Part shown: piece by piece, positions 12,018-22,920 of the stretch | Layout: every line of letters starts with the position of its first letter | How positions within the stretch are numbered: position 1 is the stretch's first letter | Assembly: GCA_028554755.1 (NCBI GenBank) | Contig: JAPTOF010000008.1 | Span: 14,985,001-15,049,000, forward strand | Direction: 5' to 3' | DNA: 64,000 nt | From: Cordia subcordata | Taxonomy: Eukaryota > Streptophyta > Magnoliopsida > Boraginales > Cordiaceae | The notes under the pieces: generated by a model | Database searches by the model: none | Seen by the model: the letters and a program-made list of their open reading frames with translations, nothing else | Told to the model about the DNA's origin: nothing | Program-made: the position numbers and the translations under genes

Positions 12018-13831
12018 TGATGTGTCTATTTTGTGTGTTTATATTTTGCAATTATATACTTGTTTTGAGGTGTTTTGAGCTTCATTTGATGTATTAGTTT
12101 AACATTTAGGTCATACTCATGCATATTAGGGTCTACATGTTCATAGTTGAACTTACGACTTAAATGCTACACTAATGTACGTTTCTTGCTTGTTTAAGGT
12201 GTGATTTAGGAAGATAATTGGAGCTTAACTGAGAGTGATTGAAGTGTGGAACAAAGCCAAGGGTGTTTTCGATGCAAAGGAATGAAGAAAAGTGCTTTTG
12301 GAAATGGCTGGAAGAAAGAAGGAGCGACTGAGGCGAAACTGAGCGCAACGTGAGCCAAATTCGGATCTTGCAACCTAAAAAGGACATGAAAAAATTTTCA
12401 ATACATTTTAGGGTGAAAAATATGGCTTGGGAGATCCCCCACGACGATACAAAGCCATAGAAAAAAACGGTGCGTGAATTGGAGCTAAAACGAGCAAGAT
12501 ATGACCATTTTATTATCAAGATCGGTTAGCCTCTGTATAGGCCGGACGACCAAGACGGTCAACCGGCTAGGTCAACCGGCCAGATCAGAACCTGGGCCAA
12601 TTTTGGCCGGACGACTTAGGCCCAAAGCCGGTCGACCGGCTGGGCCCCCGACTGGACGCGTTGAAAGCTTTATTTAAGCCACTTTTCAGCCCTTTTGAGG
12701 GGAGGAACTTTTATTTCTTAAACCCTAATAAAACCTAACCTCGACCCACTACACAAACCACCCTAAGCCACCATCTAAACCCCACACCAAGCAAGGATTG
12801 AAGCAGCAAACAAAGAATTGAAGGATTTGTACGGATTTGGAAGCAAGAATTTAGGGAAGTTCTTCTCGTTCTTTCTCTATTTCTTGTAAATATGTTGCTA
12901 GATTAGGCTAGATTTAGGGTTGATTGTTATTGTATATTAGATTAGGGCATTGAATAATGGATTTGTGTAGATATTTGGCTCTTAATACATATTTATTTAC
13001 ATAAATTTATGGCATGATTCAATATGTCTATGTATTGGAAATCAAGCATGTCTATGTGTTTGTTAAAATGCCTAAGTGAATATGCATGTGTTATTTGTGC
13101 TTCAAATGCTCTTATCTACTTATTTGGGTGATGTGATTGTGCGTAATCTCATGGCTTTGCTTAGTAGAGTAGGCTTTAGCTTTAAATCCAGCTAATAGGT
13201 TACATGCTTTGCTTAGTCGAGTTTAGGTGCTAGTCTTTGGCTTTAAATCCAGCCAAGCGGATAAGTTAACCTAGACTAGAGTATCCCTCATCCACGTTAG
13301 TGTTGGTTAATTGAGCCTTAATGTCACGTAGTGTTTAGATGCTAGTCCTTGGCTTTAAACCCAGCCAAGAGGATAAGTTCTACACACGAATTGCGTAGGC
13401 TAGGAGGATTGGCCCTTAGCTTTAAATCCAGCTAATGGGTTAAACCACTAGTATTGGTTAGGAGAACCCCCGATCAACACAACGGCAATAGAAGTCTCGA
13501 GCCTTAGATAGACCTCATCCGTTCTCATAGCCTAAGTCTAGTTGCAATGCAATCGCCCTAGGTCCCCCTTCTTCTTTATTAGTGTCTCCTTCCTTAGTTT
13601 GGCTCCCTTAAATTCCTCCATAGATTAGTTTATTTTCTTTTTTTTTTCCGAGTTCCCTTCCATCTCAAAGTAAGTACACACACGCACGTAGCTAGTTTAA
13701 GGCACCCCAGTACACAGAAACTAAACTAAGGTAGCCTCCCTGTGGATTCGACCCTGCACTTGCACACACTGTACTGCACACGTCCCGTGCACTTGCGGGC
13801 TATTAAGGCTTGTGCTCAAATAGCGATATCA
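12018..13831 (+). repeat. Solo LTR of an Athila-type gypsy element
   Basis: The LTR is 1814 bp, begins TGATGTGTCT, ends GCGATATCA, and is flanked by TGCAT at 12013-12017 and 13832-13836. No internal region remains, so it arose by LTR-LTR recombination. It shares with Ath1 the TGATGTG start, the ATATCA end, the 3' block CCTCCCTGTGGATTCGACCC and the TTAAAYCC hairpins, of which it has four. GGTCGACCGGC-like motifs cluster at 12540-12655, upstream of a weak TATA-like site near 12669. Orientation is inferred from these shared blocks. Confidence 0.9.
13176..13435 (+). other. Four conserved LTR hairpins (solo LTR)
   Basis: Perfect 6-bp stems with 8-nt loops sit at 13176-13195 (TTAGCT/AGCTAA), 13237-13256 (TTGGCT/AGCCAA), 13349-13368 (TTGGCT/AGCCAA, loop TTAAACCC) and 13416-13435 (TTAGCT/AGCTAA). 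They form two pairs, spaced 61 and 67 nt. The alternating A-T and G-C third pair is a compensatory change. Confidence 0.75.
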
Positions 13832-14049
13832 TGCATCCAGCCTCACTGTGCACCCAAGTCATTGGACTATATCATTGAACCTTTACATAATGTATCACTC
13901 CTATATACCAGAGATAATATATGTAAGAAGTGCTTATAAATATAAACAATGATCAAATGTCCAGTTCAATATTCATGTACAAGTGGTCTTCAAGGTATAC
14001 AATCCCAATGATAGACCCTGGAGTAGCCATGGAGATGGAGAAATCTCCA

Positions 14050-15322
14050 AAAATGAAAGACCATCTTGGGTTTTTTTGGAAGAATACTAGGATCAGACAT
14101 CTTTTAGTGAGTGTTTAAAAAGCTAAGAATAGGTGGTAGCAGTGGGGAAAGCGGCATTCTAGGTATTTTTTGGTCTGGATTTTAGTGTAAAGGTTAGTTG
14201 GATGTGTGAGAGAGTTTGGTTTGTGAGAGGAGAGTTGGTAGTTGACCTAACGTAATCTTCTTGAGACATAGGTGGGTTTTGAATTTTCAAAGTTTTGAAG
14301 TTGTCAAACCTATTAGAGGATGAGTTGGTGATAAGCCGAGATATGAGGGCCTTGTCACTATCAAACTTGCTTTTATGCAAAGTAGGACACTGACTAGTTT
14401 ATTCCACAGCTGTCTTGGACTTTTGACCTAAAGCAAATTCAAATTTAGTGGGGCCATGTTGTAAGATGTCACATGACTGAGATGGCTCAATAAAAGAGCC
14501 AGAACCTCTATCCACCAGATCCTTATCGTGATAACCATCAGCTCTTACAGTCGGAGTACCACTATTGAGAGGTTGTAAGATCCTTTTAGGAAGAACCCTC
14601 ATCCAAGGGCCAAATTTGCAAAGCTTTTTCTATGTAGAAACATGAGTACCTGAGGAAGGCCTAGTAGGGTAGTTGGCAAAGGTATGAGTGATGTGGCCAC
14701 AGTTGTAGCGGAAGTTGTTCATCCTTTTATAGACAAAGTTAACCCAAAGAGTGGAAAGCTCAAGCCTTTTAAGAGGAAATCCAAGGAGAAAGGCTTTTCC
14801 TACATCCCACTTGATATGCGTACGTAAACTGTATAGAAGCTTTTGCTCATCATCGTCTGGAATGTCCACTTTCACAAGTGGTCTAAGAAGTCCACTAACA
14901 TGAGACACATTCTCTAGAGTGATATAGCTAATTAGGAGACCATAAGCTTGTACCCAGATAGAGATGAAGTTGACCTCCATCTCTTCAAGTGTGAGGTGAT
15001 GTTGCCATGGTTGAAGGAGAAAGTGATGACCTTGGATGGTTTAAGGTCTCTGATTCCAAGCAGCATCATTGTCTTCCTAGTTTTGGAAAAAGGGGAGGTA
15101 GTGGTTTTTCTTGAGGAAACGTAGTTCCACAAGCTCAATTAGGCCCCAAAAATGATTGATATTGTATTTGACGATGTACTAGTAGATAGTTTTAGCTGTG
15201 ACAATCCTTCCTATAAGAGAGAGCATTGAGACTTTAGCAAGTTTCTCAAAGAAGGTAGGTATAAGCTCCAGTGAGTTGGTTGCATTATCCAAATCTTTTT
15301 CAAGAGACGTAGAGATAATCAT
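14050..15322 (-). pseudogene. LINE ORF1: DUF4283/zinc-knuckle nucleic-acid binding protein (broken)
   Basis: ORF1 proteins of plant LINEs coat the element RNA. The likely start is the ATG at 15322-15320 (MIISTSLEKDLDN). An early stop follows IVTAKTIY and a frameshift lies near 14980. After it the DUF4283-type core reads ISIWVQAYGLLISYITLEN, then DIPDDDEQKLLYSLRT and the zinc region NNFRYNCGHITHTFANYPTR. In that knuckle two Cys are replaced (by Arg/Tyr region changes and Tyr before PTR), so metal binding would be lost. The downstream part to about 14050 is low in known motifs. The orientation and position upstream of ORF2 fit one LINE. Confidence 0.85.
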
Positions 15323-15714
15323 GGTTGGGATGGAAAAATAAATGGATAAGGTTAAGGAATGAGAGGTGTTTGACAGAAAATATGAGAGAAAGTTTAGAGA
15401 GAAAGAGAGCCATTAGGCTGCTCATCACTCATCAGCTCACTCATAAACTAGCACCAGAAAATAAACTCGAGCACCACACGTGTACACAACTATCTCAACT
15501 CTCATTCACGAGCTAAGCTCACAGCTCCTTATTTATATCTCTCTCATTTTGAAAGAAAAGTTCAGTAGCTCTCACAAGCTCACAAACGACTAGGAACCAA
15601 GTAACACCAGCTCCCTCACTCGATCCTAGCCCTATCCCCCCCACACACAAAAGCTAAGAATAGTAAGAACTTATCTCATATCTCATGTACTCATTAGCTC
15701 ACGCATAAAGCTCT

Positions 15715-15757
<43 letters not shown>
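15323..15757 (-). other. LINE 5' untranslated region with CT/GA microsatellite
   Basis: There is no coding frame of note. The sequence is rich in CTCA and AGCTCA words and ends in a pure (CT)n run at 15719-15757. I assign it to the LINE 5' UTR because it directly precedes ORF1, but the exact boundary with the Athila-type LTR to its right is not visible. Confidence 0.45.
15719..15757. repeat. (CT)n microsatellite
   Basis: An uninterrupted CT dinucleotide run of about 38 bases. Confidence 0.95.
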
Positions 15758-15759
<2 letters not shown>

Positions 15760-15779
15760 ACACAAGCTTTATTCACCTG

Positions 15780-16312
15780 CTTATATCATTACATCTCTCA
15801 CTTTTACCACACAAAACAGGAGCTTCTTAAATTAGCAAAAGCCAAACACTCAAATCCCAACTCATAAGCTTTTTTGTAGCTCATCACTTCTCTCTCACAC
15901 AATAAACACATAGCAACAACATTTTAGTCTTTTTTTTAGCTCAGACTGCTCACTTATTTTGTTTTACTTTGGCTATAGCTGAAAAGAAAAGAGAAGAGAA
16001 GCATGCTTGGAAGGGAGTTGAGAAGTTGGTCAAAGCTTGAAAGAAAAAAAGAGCAAGCTAATTTTGAAAAAAAAAGAAGAAAAAAGCAAATTTGGAGAGA
16101 GAAAGAAAGGGAAAAAAACAGTAGCTATAAATAGAATATTCTCTCATTCATGTTCTATTAAGCCTTACATGCCTATTGCAAATACACACATACTCTTTCA
16201 CACACTAAAACCCAAGTCCCTCATCTACAAATACCTTAAATTCAAGCTTATTTGAGGTTGATTACAACATTTTGAAGGAGATTGAAGCAAGTTTTGGGCA
16301 AGAAATGTTTAG
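15780..16312 (+). repeat. AthH LTR, first segment
   Basis: This is the upstream part of an Athila-type LTR that continues at 27565 after Ath1 and again at 34257 after CopB. Support comes from the TATA box CTATAAATAG at 16125-16134, the direct read-through GGGCAAGAAATG-TTTAG-CAAGGAG once Ath1 is removed, and its downstream hairpins. The left boundary is uncertain: the TGATGTG start was not found, so the LTR is probably 5' truncated. Confidence 0.6.
16125..16134 (+). promoter_or_regulatory. TATA box, AthH LTR
   Basis: CTATAAATAG sits about 180 bp upstream of the Ath1 insertion point. It is the probable core promoter of the host LTR. Confidence 0.55.
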
Positions 16313-16689
16313 TGTTGTATTGTGTTTTTGTGTGTTTTTAAATTGTTATTTGTCTATATTTTGGAGGCGTATTGAGCTTAATAGTTGCATTAATGTAGTA
16401 CTTATGCTAGGTAAAGGCTTAAGTGTATACAACTGTACATAGTTGAGTTTAAAAGGTAAATGCTACATTAATGGCTTATTTTGGATGTTATAGGTGAGAT
16501 TGAAGAGTGTTTGAAGATCAACGAAGATGGAGATGTTTTGAGCAAGGATTGGAAGCATATTGAAGATGAAAAATGGAAGAAAATCAAGTTGGAGGCTTCC
16601 AGACAAAGATCAAGGCAATTGAAAGCAAAATGGAGCTAAAACGAAGTCAAAAGAGAGCAAAGAGATACCACTGGAATATTGGCTTCAAA

Positions 16690-16860
16690 GTGTCGGTGTA
16701 CTAGCTTACTATTCCGCCAAAAATAGAAAGCGAGTCTCCATTGCTGGATTAGAGGGCCTTTGGTACCGGTGCACTGGTTCACTGTTCCGCCAAAAACAGA
16801 GAGCTAGCTTCTACTACCTGAATAGAGACCCCTTAGTACCGGTGCTCCGGTAAAGTGTTT
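16690..16860 (+). repeat. U3 tandem repeat, Ath1 5' LTR
   Basis: Two imperfect copies of about 75-80 bp each contain ATTCCGCCAAAAA, a GAATAGAGRCC-like word and TACCGGTGC. The same pair is present in the 3' LTR at 25975-26155. Their place directly upstream of the TATA box is typical of enhancer repeats. Confidence 0.7.
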
Positions 16861-16880
16861 CGGTAGTCAGAAAAATTAGC

Positions 16881-16887
16881 TATATAA
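16881..16887 (+). promoter_or_regulatory. TATA box, Ath1 5' LTR
   Basis: The sequence TATATAAGCC follows the U3 repeats. The 3' LTR counterpart (near 26174) reads ACATAAGCC and is mutated. Confidence 0.6.
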
Positions 16888-17624
16888 GCCCGCTTTTGGT
16901 CATTTTGTAATGAATTAAGTCATATTCTTTCACACCCATCTCTCAAACCCTAATTCCTCTTTCACCAACCTCCAACACACACACTCACACACTTTTCATC
17001 TAGTCTTAAGTTCATTTGGAGGATTCAAACACTTGGAACAAAAGTTACTCAAGGATTTTGTGCAAGAATTGTTAGGATGGAAGGGGAGTTTCCTATTATA
17101 TAATTTTTAAGTAGATTTGTTTAGGGTGATGACACTTGTGTTATGGGTTTATTTTTCACTTCTATATTATGGGATTCAATGGCTTAATGTATATACATAT
17201 GCTATGTTTTTCTTGTTTCAATGGGTATTGTTCAATACATGTCTAGGTGTTTAATAATATGCCTATGAGAGTTGCATATGTATAAATTGAAGTCTATTTG
17301 CTACTAAACACCTGTAGTCCATTCCATAATCATGTCTATGTGTTTATGTGTGGATCTTATGAAGTGGGTAATGCTTATATTCATGTCCATGTGTATGTTT
17401 GCATGCTTAGTAGTAAATATGACCTCAATATTGCATACATGTTGGTTCAAAAGTGCTTTTAATGGTGTAATATGAGCATGACGATGTTTGGTAGTCAAAT
17501 AGGTCCCTTTATTCACAAACACCTTGGCTTAGAACATGTATGAATGTGTTTATAGGTCAAATCCCGCTATAGTGACAATAGAATGATGAAGCACAATTAA
17601 AGGCTAGTCTAAATCGAGTCTCCT

Positions 17625-17707
17625 TTGATTTTAAATCCAGCCAATAGGTTTCCAAGTAGATTTAGTCAACTCTAGTGACACTAGGTCTTAGCTTTAAATC
17701 CAGCCAA
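17625..17707 (+). other. Conserved LTR hairpin pair, Ath1 5' LTR
   Basis: Hairpins lie at 17625-17644 (TTGATT/AGCCAA) and 17688-17707 (TTAGCT/AGCCAA), 63 nt apart, both with loop TTAAATCC. Each has one mismatched pair. The 3' LTR copy of the second hairpin (27007-27026) is perfect, so the mismatch there arose after insertion. Confidence 0.65.
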
Positions 17708-18250
17708 TGACTTAGGTACTAGAGTAAGTTTGTTCTAGGTCACCTAAGAAGCTAGTTAGTCACTCTTAAGGCCCTAGGTAATAAGGACCATGCTGCAGCT
17801 CGAGGAGGTGCTACCTAGGGACGAACTCGCACTGCGTCCTAGGGAGAAATTAGGACATTAACTTAGCAACCTAGTAAAAGAGTAATTAATAAGTAAGCCA
17901 TTCCATGTAATCCTATAGTATTAGAATCTAAGATCACCCATTAACAAGTAGATGTCACCCTAATCCCTTTTGTTTGTTAGTTCTCTCTAGATAGCTTGTC
18001 TCTACTTTCCATTCCCATAGTTTAGTTTAATTCGATTTAGTTATAGCTCCCCACCATTCAAAATCCAAAATCCCAAAAATTAGATAGTTTAGGTTTTTTT
18101 TTTTGGACACACTCTAGAACACACACGTAGAATCCATCTCACAACATAGCCTCCCTGTGGTTTGACACCCATTCTCGTACACACTATACTTCATCGATCC
18201 GTGTGCTTGCAGGCCTTTAGAGCTTACACTGGAGAGACATATCAAGTTCT

Positions 18251-18268
18251 TGGCGCCGTTGCTGGGGA
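18251..18268 (+). other. Ath1 primer-binding site (tRNA-Asp)
   Basis: TGGCGCCGTTGCTGGGGA starts 7 bp after the LTR. It matches the complement of the 3' end of plant tRNA-Asp, the primer used by Athila-type elements, with one C-to-T change. Confidence 0.85.
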
Positions 18269-18509
18269 GGCACGGTGGTTTGCATTCTTTGCTTGTGTGT
18301 TTTGGTAGTTGCTTTTCTTATTTTCATCCTTTTCCTTTATAGTTTGTTTGGTTTTTGCTTATCTTTTTATCGTTCATATTATTTTGCTTTAGTTCTTGTT
18401 TATCTATTTCAGCCTTTGCTTTTGTTTTTGGTAGACTTTCTAGGATTAAGGTTTATTTGTTGTAGTTTTAGGATATTGAAGTTTTCAAGGGTTGAAGTGC
18501 CCAGAGATA

Positions 18510-20643
18510 AGATAGTTTATGCATGCTTGGTAGGAGATCCCTTAGAAATCCCCTAGTTCCTCTTAATCCTGAACCTGATAGAATAGCAAGACATTTTAGG
18601 AATTTAGGAGATCTTCTTGAGAAGATAACCGATCCCATCGTCCTCCTAATCCTCCCAATCCCCCAATGAATCCCATTTCACCTTATGAGCACCTTGGGCA
18701 TCAAGCCCAAGATCATTTCAGATGAGAGCCCTATAGATCGAACCCACTTATGGATGAGGAACCCACTCTTAGGCAATTCTTTCTCCCTAAAGCATTTGAG
18801 CCTAATTTGGCTATTCAAATTCCAGGTTTGGGGGAGATGAACTTCGAGATTAAGCCTAATATGTTGGCTATACTTCCTTCCTTCTATGAGAGAAGCAATG
18901 AGAGTCCTCTGGATCATATCACTGATTTTGTTGAGATGATTTCCACTCTCTATGTCCCGAATGTCTCCTAAGAGGTCATACATCTTAAGATTGTTTCCTT
19001 CTCTCTTAAGGACAAGGCTAGGGCTTGGTTGCATTCCTTACCTAATGGTTGCATTACTACATAGGCTGAGCTTCAATCTAAGTTTGTTCAAAAATTTTAT
19101 CCCATGGCCAAGACGGCCGACCTTAGGACTGCCATTATGACTTTCTTCCAACATGACCTAGAATCCTTTCATGAGGCTTGGGAGAGGTTCAAGAATCTTC
19201 TTAGACAATGTCCACACCACGGGTACAACAATCATGACCTAATGCAATACTTCTTTCGAGGCTTAAATATACAAAATGGGATAATGGTCAATGCCTCTTT
19301 TGAGATTGACTGAGGCATGGGAGAAAATAGAAATAATGGCTGAAAATTCTTTTCAAAATTTTGCCATGGAAAGGTCTAGTCGGGAAGGTAACAAGAGAAG
19401 TGTTAGTGAGGTTGGAGTTTCTTTAGATTTACCCACTAAGGTTAAGGCTTTGACAAATAAGCTAGATTAATTCATTTCTTTGTCTCTTTCATCCCAAGGT
19501 CATAAGACTAGTTCTATAGGTTCTTCCTCCGCTTCATTAGTTGTTGAAATTTGTGCATTGTGCTCCGAGTCATCTCATGAACCCATAGCTTGCCCTTTAG
19601 TATCACAATTTCTTGAATTCATGAAAGAGCAAGTGTGTGCTACTCAAGGTTATTCTCGTGAATACAACCAGTACTCGAACACATACAATTTGGGTTGGAG
19701 GGGTAACCCAAAATTTTCTTGAAGACAAGGTCAACATAAGTCTAGTTCACATCTTCAGGTTCCACCTCAGCAACGACCCCGTCCTCAATATCCCCCAGGT
19801 TTCTATCATGTGAATCAGCCCCGTCTCACTAGTGCTCCTCAACCTCAGGCTTTACCTGCTCCCTCTAGTAACCAAACTCCTAGTAATGATGTGATGAAGT
19901 TAATGCAATTTATTTAGAATCAACAGTAGACATTAGCTAGTCAGCAGCAGGAGTTAGCTGATAATAAATAAGAGATGGCTAGCTATAAGCAGCAGATGGC
20001 TAGGTTTGAGACACGGTCAGGACAGCCTGCTACACAGTTGAGTGCTAGAGACCCCAGGAAATTGCCTTCTCAGCCAGAGGTGAACCCTAGAGTCCAGTCC
20101 TGTTCCTCCACCGATACCACTTATCCCCCCTCAAGCCCAGGCTAAGGCCATCACCACTCTTAGGAGCGGTAGGGTAGTGGATAATAAGGTAGGAGTTGAC
20201 TTTGCAGTGCCTGCACCTAGTGGTCCTTCTGAGTCTAGAGCACCACATAGGAGCCCTATTGAGAGAAATTCTAAAGAAGGTCCTATTGAGAGAGATGAAC
20301 CCTTTAGAGACCATAGACAGAGTAATACTTCCCGACCACATCGGGAAGGAAAGGAGCCCATTGATGATGCCCATGTGTTTAGAGGTGTTCAGCCTAGAGT
20401 TCCCTTTTCATCAGCCTTAGAGAGGCCTACACCTAGTGAGGATTCTAAGTTTTTCAAGGTTTTAGAGCATCTTAAGGACCTTAAGGTCAATCTTCCTTTG
20501 ATAGATGCGATCCTTTCCATCCCCTCCTATTCTAAGTTATTTAAGGATCTTTGTATAAGGAAACGTAGGTCATCAAACATTCCTAAGAAGGTAACGCTTA
20601 CGGAGAATGTGAGTAGCATTTGTACTTCGGGCTCCCGCCCAAG
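18510..20643 (+). pseudogene. Ath1 gag (broken)
   Basis: A structural polyprotein. The N-terminal part near 18515 keeps GDPLEIP. The retrotransposon-gag core starts with MDEEPTLRQFFLPKAFEPNL at 18750 and includes MLAILPSFYERSNESP, AWLHSLPNG, FYPMAKTADLRTAIMTF and FHEAWERFKNLLRQCPHHGY to 19313. It is cut by stops near 18969 and 19062. The zinc-knuckle-like CALCSESSHEPIACP is near 19552. Downstream come a Pro/Gln-rich linker and a charged segment (20177-20643). At least four stops or shifts occur. Confidence 0.88.
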
Positions 20644-22920
20644 GTAAGTGACCTCGGAGGCTTCACTATTCCTTATTGGATCTGTGAAACCTAGATTGAT
20701 CACGCCTTGTTAGATTTTGGATCTACTGTGAATCTCATTCCCTATTCCGTCTATCAGCAGCTAGGTTTAAGTGAGTTGTGTCCTACCCATGTTACTGTTC
20801 AGCTAGCTGATAGGTCTAAACGTTAGACCTAGGGGTGTGATAGAGGATGTTATGGTCCAGGTAGATGAGTTTATGTATCCTGTTGACTTCATAGTATTAG
20901 ATATGGATTCGGGACATGACTATAGACATTCTACACCCATTCTTCTAGGTCACCCTTCCTTGCCACCGCAGATGCCATTATCCATTGTAGGTCGGGGTTA
21001 TTAGATATGAAATTTGGGAATTTGAGGTCCACCATAAAGGTTGCCGAGGCAGTGAATAGGGCTAGTATAGGAGGAGAGGATAGAGAAGAGTGCTTTAGAG
21101 TTGAAGTGATTGATTCTTGTGTCAAGGACCTTGTAGAGAAGACTATGACCGATGGAGAAGAATTGAGGAAATTTGAGGAATTGTTGACTAATTTTGATTT
21201 AGACACCTTAGAGCGGAAGTATATTGCCTCTACCTCCATAGTTGAGAGTTCTTTGATTGATAAGTCACTTGAGGTTAATCCTTCTAGTCTTGACTCTAGT
21301 GATGTTACCAGTGATGATGTTGAGGTTAAGTCCCCTTTGGTTGAGCCTAGCCTTTCTTTAGAGCTCAAACCCCTTCCTGATCATTTGAAGTATGTATTCC
21401 TAGGCCCTAGTGAGACCCTTCTGGTCATCATAGCTTCTGATCTTTCTAGTGGGCATGAGGAGCGTCTCTTAGAGGTTCTTAGGAAACATAGGAAGGCTAT
21501 AGGGGGGAAAATTAATGATTTGAGAGGTATTGACCCTTCGGTTTGTATGCATCGTATTCACCTTGAGAATGGAGCCATTCCTTCTAAGGAGATACAAAGG
21601 AGGCTAAACCTACACATGAGTGAAGTAGTTAAGAAAGAGATCATTCAGCTTTTAGATGCAGGCATCATTTATCCGATCTTCGATAGTGAGTTGGTTAGCC
21701 TGGTTCAAGTCGTCCCTAAGAAGTCCGGGATCATGGTTGTGGAGAATGAGAGAGGACAGCTTATCCCTACACGTACTCCCACGAGATGGAGAGTTTGTAT
21801 TGATTATAGAAAACTCAACTCCAAAACTAAGAAGGATCATTTCCCATTGCCTTTTCTAGATCAAATCTTAGATAGAGTTGCTGGGCATAGCTACTATTGT
21901 TTTCTAGATGGCTACTCGGGTTATAATCAGATCCCTGTGTTTCTCGAGGACCAGGAGAAGACCACGTTTACTTGTTACTTTTGCCTATATAAGAACGCCC
22001 TTCGGTCTATGTAATGCCGCAGTGACATTTCAGAGATGTATGATGGGCATTTTTAGTGACATGATAGAGAAGCATTTAGAGATATTCATGGATGACTTCT
22101 CAGTCTTTAGGGATAGTTTTGATGAGTGCTTGAGTCATCTCTCTTTAGTCCTAGACTGATGTGTGGAGAAGAATCTAGTGTTGAGTTGGGAGAAATCCCA
22201 CTTCATAGTGCAACGAGGGATAGTGTTGGGTCATATTGTCTCATCTAATGGTATTCAAGTTGATCCGGCTAAGATAGAATTGATTGAGAAATTGCTTGTC
22301 CCTAAGTGTGTCAAGGATGTTAGATCTTTTCTAGGGCATGCAGGATTCTACCGTAGATTCATTAAGGATTTTAGTCACATTGCACGTCCCTTATCTAGGC
22401 TCCTAGTACAAGATGTCCCTTTTGACTTTGATGATGAGTGTGTTAGGGCTTTCACTAGGCTTAAATCCTTATTGTCTACTTTCCCGATCATCCAGCACCT
22501 AACTACAGTATCCCATTTGAGGTTATGTGTGATGCATCCGATTATGCAATAGGAGCTATTTTAGGTCAAAGGAAGGATAAGTTGCCCTATGCTGTGTACT
22601 ATGCTATCAAGACTCTTGATGAATCCCAAAAGAACTATACCACCACGGAAAAAGAGCTCCAAACAATAGGCTTCTCCCTTGACAAGTTTAGGTCGTACAT
22701 CCTCGAATCCAAAGTGATTGTCTACATCGATCATGCGGCATTAAAGTATTTGTTGTTTAAGAAAAAGTCTAAGCCCTGCTTGATTAGGTGGTTGCTCCTC
22801 CTTCAAGAGTTTGACATAGAAATCTGGGATAAGAAGGGTAGAGAAAATTCAACTGCGAATCATCTTTCCCATCTTGATAGCGAGTCTTCTAGTGATCCAT
22901 CGCCTTTTCATGATTCATTT
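20644..22920 (+). pseudogene. Ath1 pol, first part: protease, RT, RNase H (broken)
   Basis: The protease region has DFGSTVNLIPYSVYQQLGLS near 20715, where the usual active site is D-G/A-S; here Phe and Gly flank it. RT (21560-22480) shows KEIIQLLDAGIIYP, WRVCIDYRKLNSKTKKDHFP, CFLDGYSGYNQI, a frameshift near 22010, FGLCNAAVTFQRCMMGIF and the catalytic box FMDDFSVF near 22090. RNase H begins CDASDYAIGAILGQR (22528) and runs through YTTTEKELQTI to NHLSHL. The longest uninterrupted piece is 21007-22014 (335 codons). Confidence 0.92.

Larger units (their letters stand above)
3069..14009 (-). mobile_element. CopA: Ty1/copia retrotransposon inserted in the LINE
   Basis: The full-length minus-strand copia element has its 3' LTR at 3069-4791 and its 5' LTR at 10436-14009. 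The host duplication GATAG sits at 3064-3068 and 14010-14014. Order along the minus strand is LTR, PBS, long leader, gag, protease, integrase, reverse transcriptase, RNase H, polypurine tract, LTR. The LTRs differ at many positions and the genes carry many stops, so the insertion is old. Its pol is clearly related to that of CopD (43.1-49.3 kb). The 5' LTR contains the solo LTR 12018-13831. Confidence 0.93.
10436..14009 (-). repeat. CopA 5' LTR, carrying a nested solo LTR
   Basis: It matches the LTR at 3069-4791 in two blocks: 10436-12017 and 13832-14009. The sequence between them is the solo LTR at 12018-13831 plus one copy of its duplication TGCAT. The minus-strand TATA box is at 10860-10869. 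The outer end reads AATCCCAAT and abuts the GATAG duplication, so the terminal CA is lost. Confidence 0.92.
1..15757 (-). mobile_element. L1-type LINE, split by a nested copia element
   Basis: A non-LTR retrotransposon on the minus strand. ORF1 lies at 14050-15322 and ORF2 at 1-3040. The 10.9 kb between them is the later insertion CopA (3069-14009), flanked by GATAG at 3064-3068 and 14010-14014. Without that insertion the ORF1-ORF2 spacer is short, as in plant L1 elements. The 3' end and poly-A tail lie left of the window. The 5' end is not sharply visible; it probably falls in the GA/CT-rich stretch near 15.7 kb. Both ORFs contain stops and frameshifts, so the copy is dead. Confidence 0.85.
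16313..18244 (+). repeat. Ath1 5' LTR
   Basis: The LTR (1932 bp) runs from TGTTGTATTGTG to GAGACATATCA and aligns along its length with 25616-27564. U3 holds an imperfect tandem repeat of about 75-80 bp (16690-16860) with TACCGGTGCACTGG-like words just upstream of the TATA box at 16881. R/U5 holds two TTAAATCC hairpins at 17625-17644 and 17688-17707. Confidence 0.93.

Noticed and set aside
13176..13435. Evenly spaced repeats that might suggest a CRISPR-like array
   Set aside because: The repeats are 20 nt with variable stems, lie inside an LTR with target-site duplication, and the sequence is clearly plant.
18275..18556. Hydrophobic open frame just after the Ath1 primer site, resembling a membrane protein
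   Set aside because: The T-rich leader gives Leu/Phe/Val codons by composition. It overlaps the gag start and ends in GDPLEIP, which belongs to gag.
20087..20374. Open frames on the minus strand opposite Ath1 gag
   Set aside because: They are shadows of the charged gag segment on the plus strand; no known motif and no independent support.
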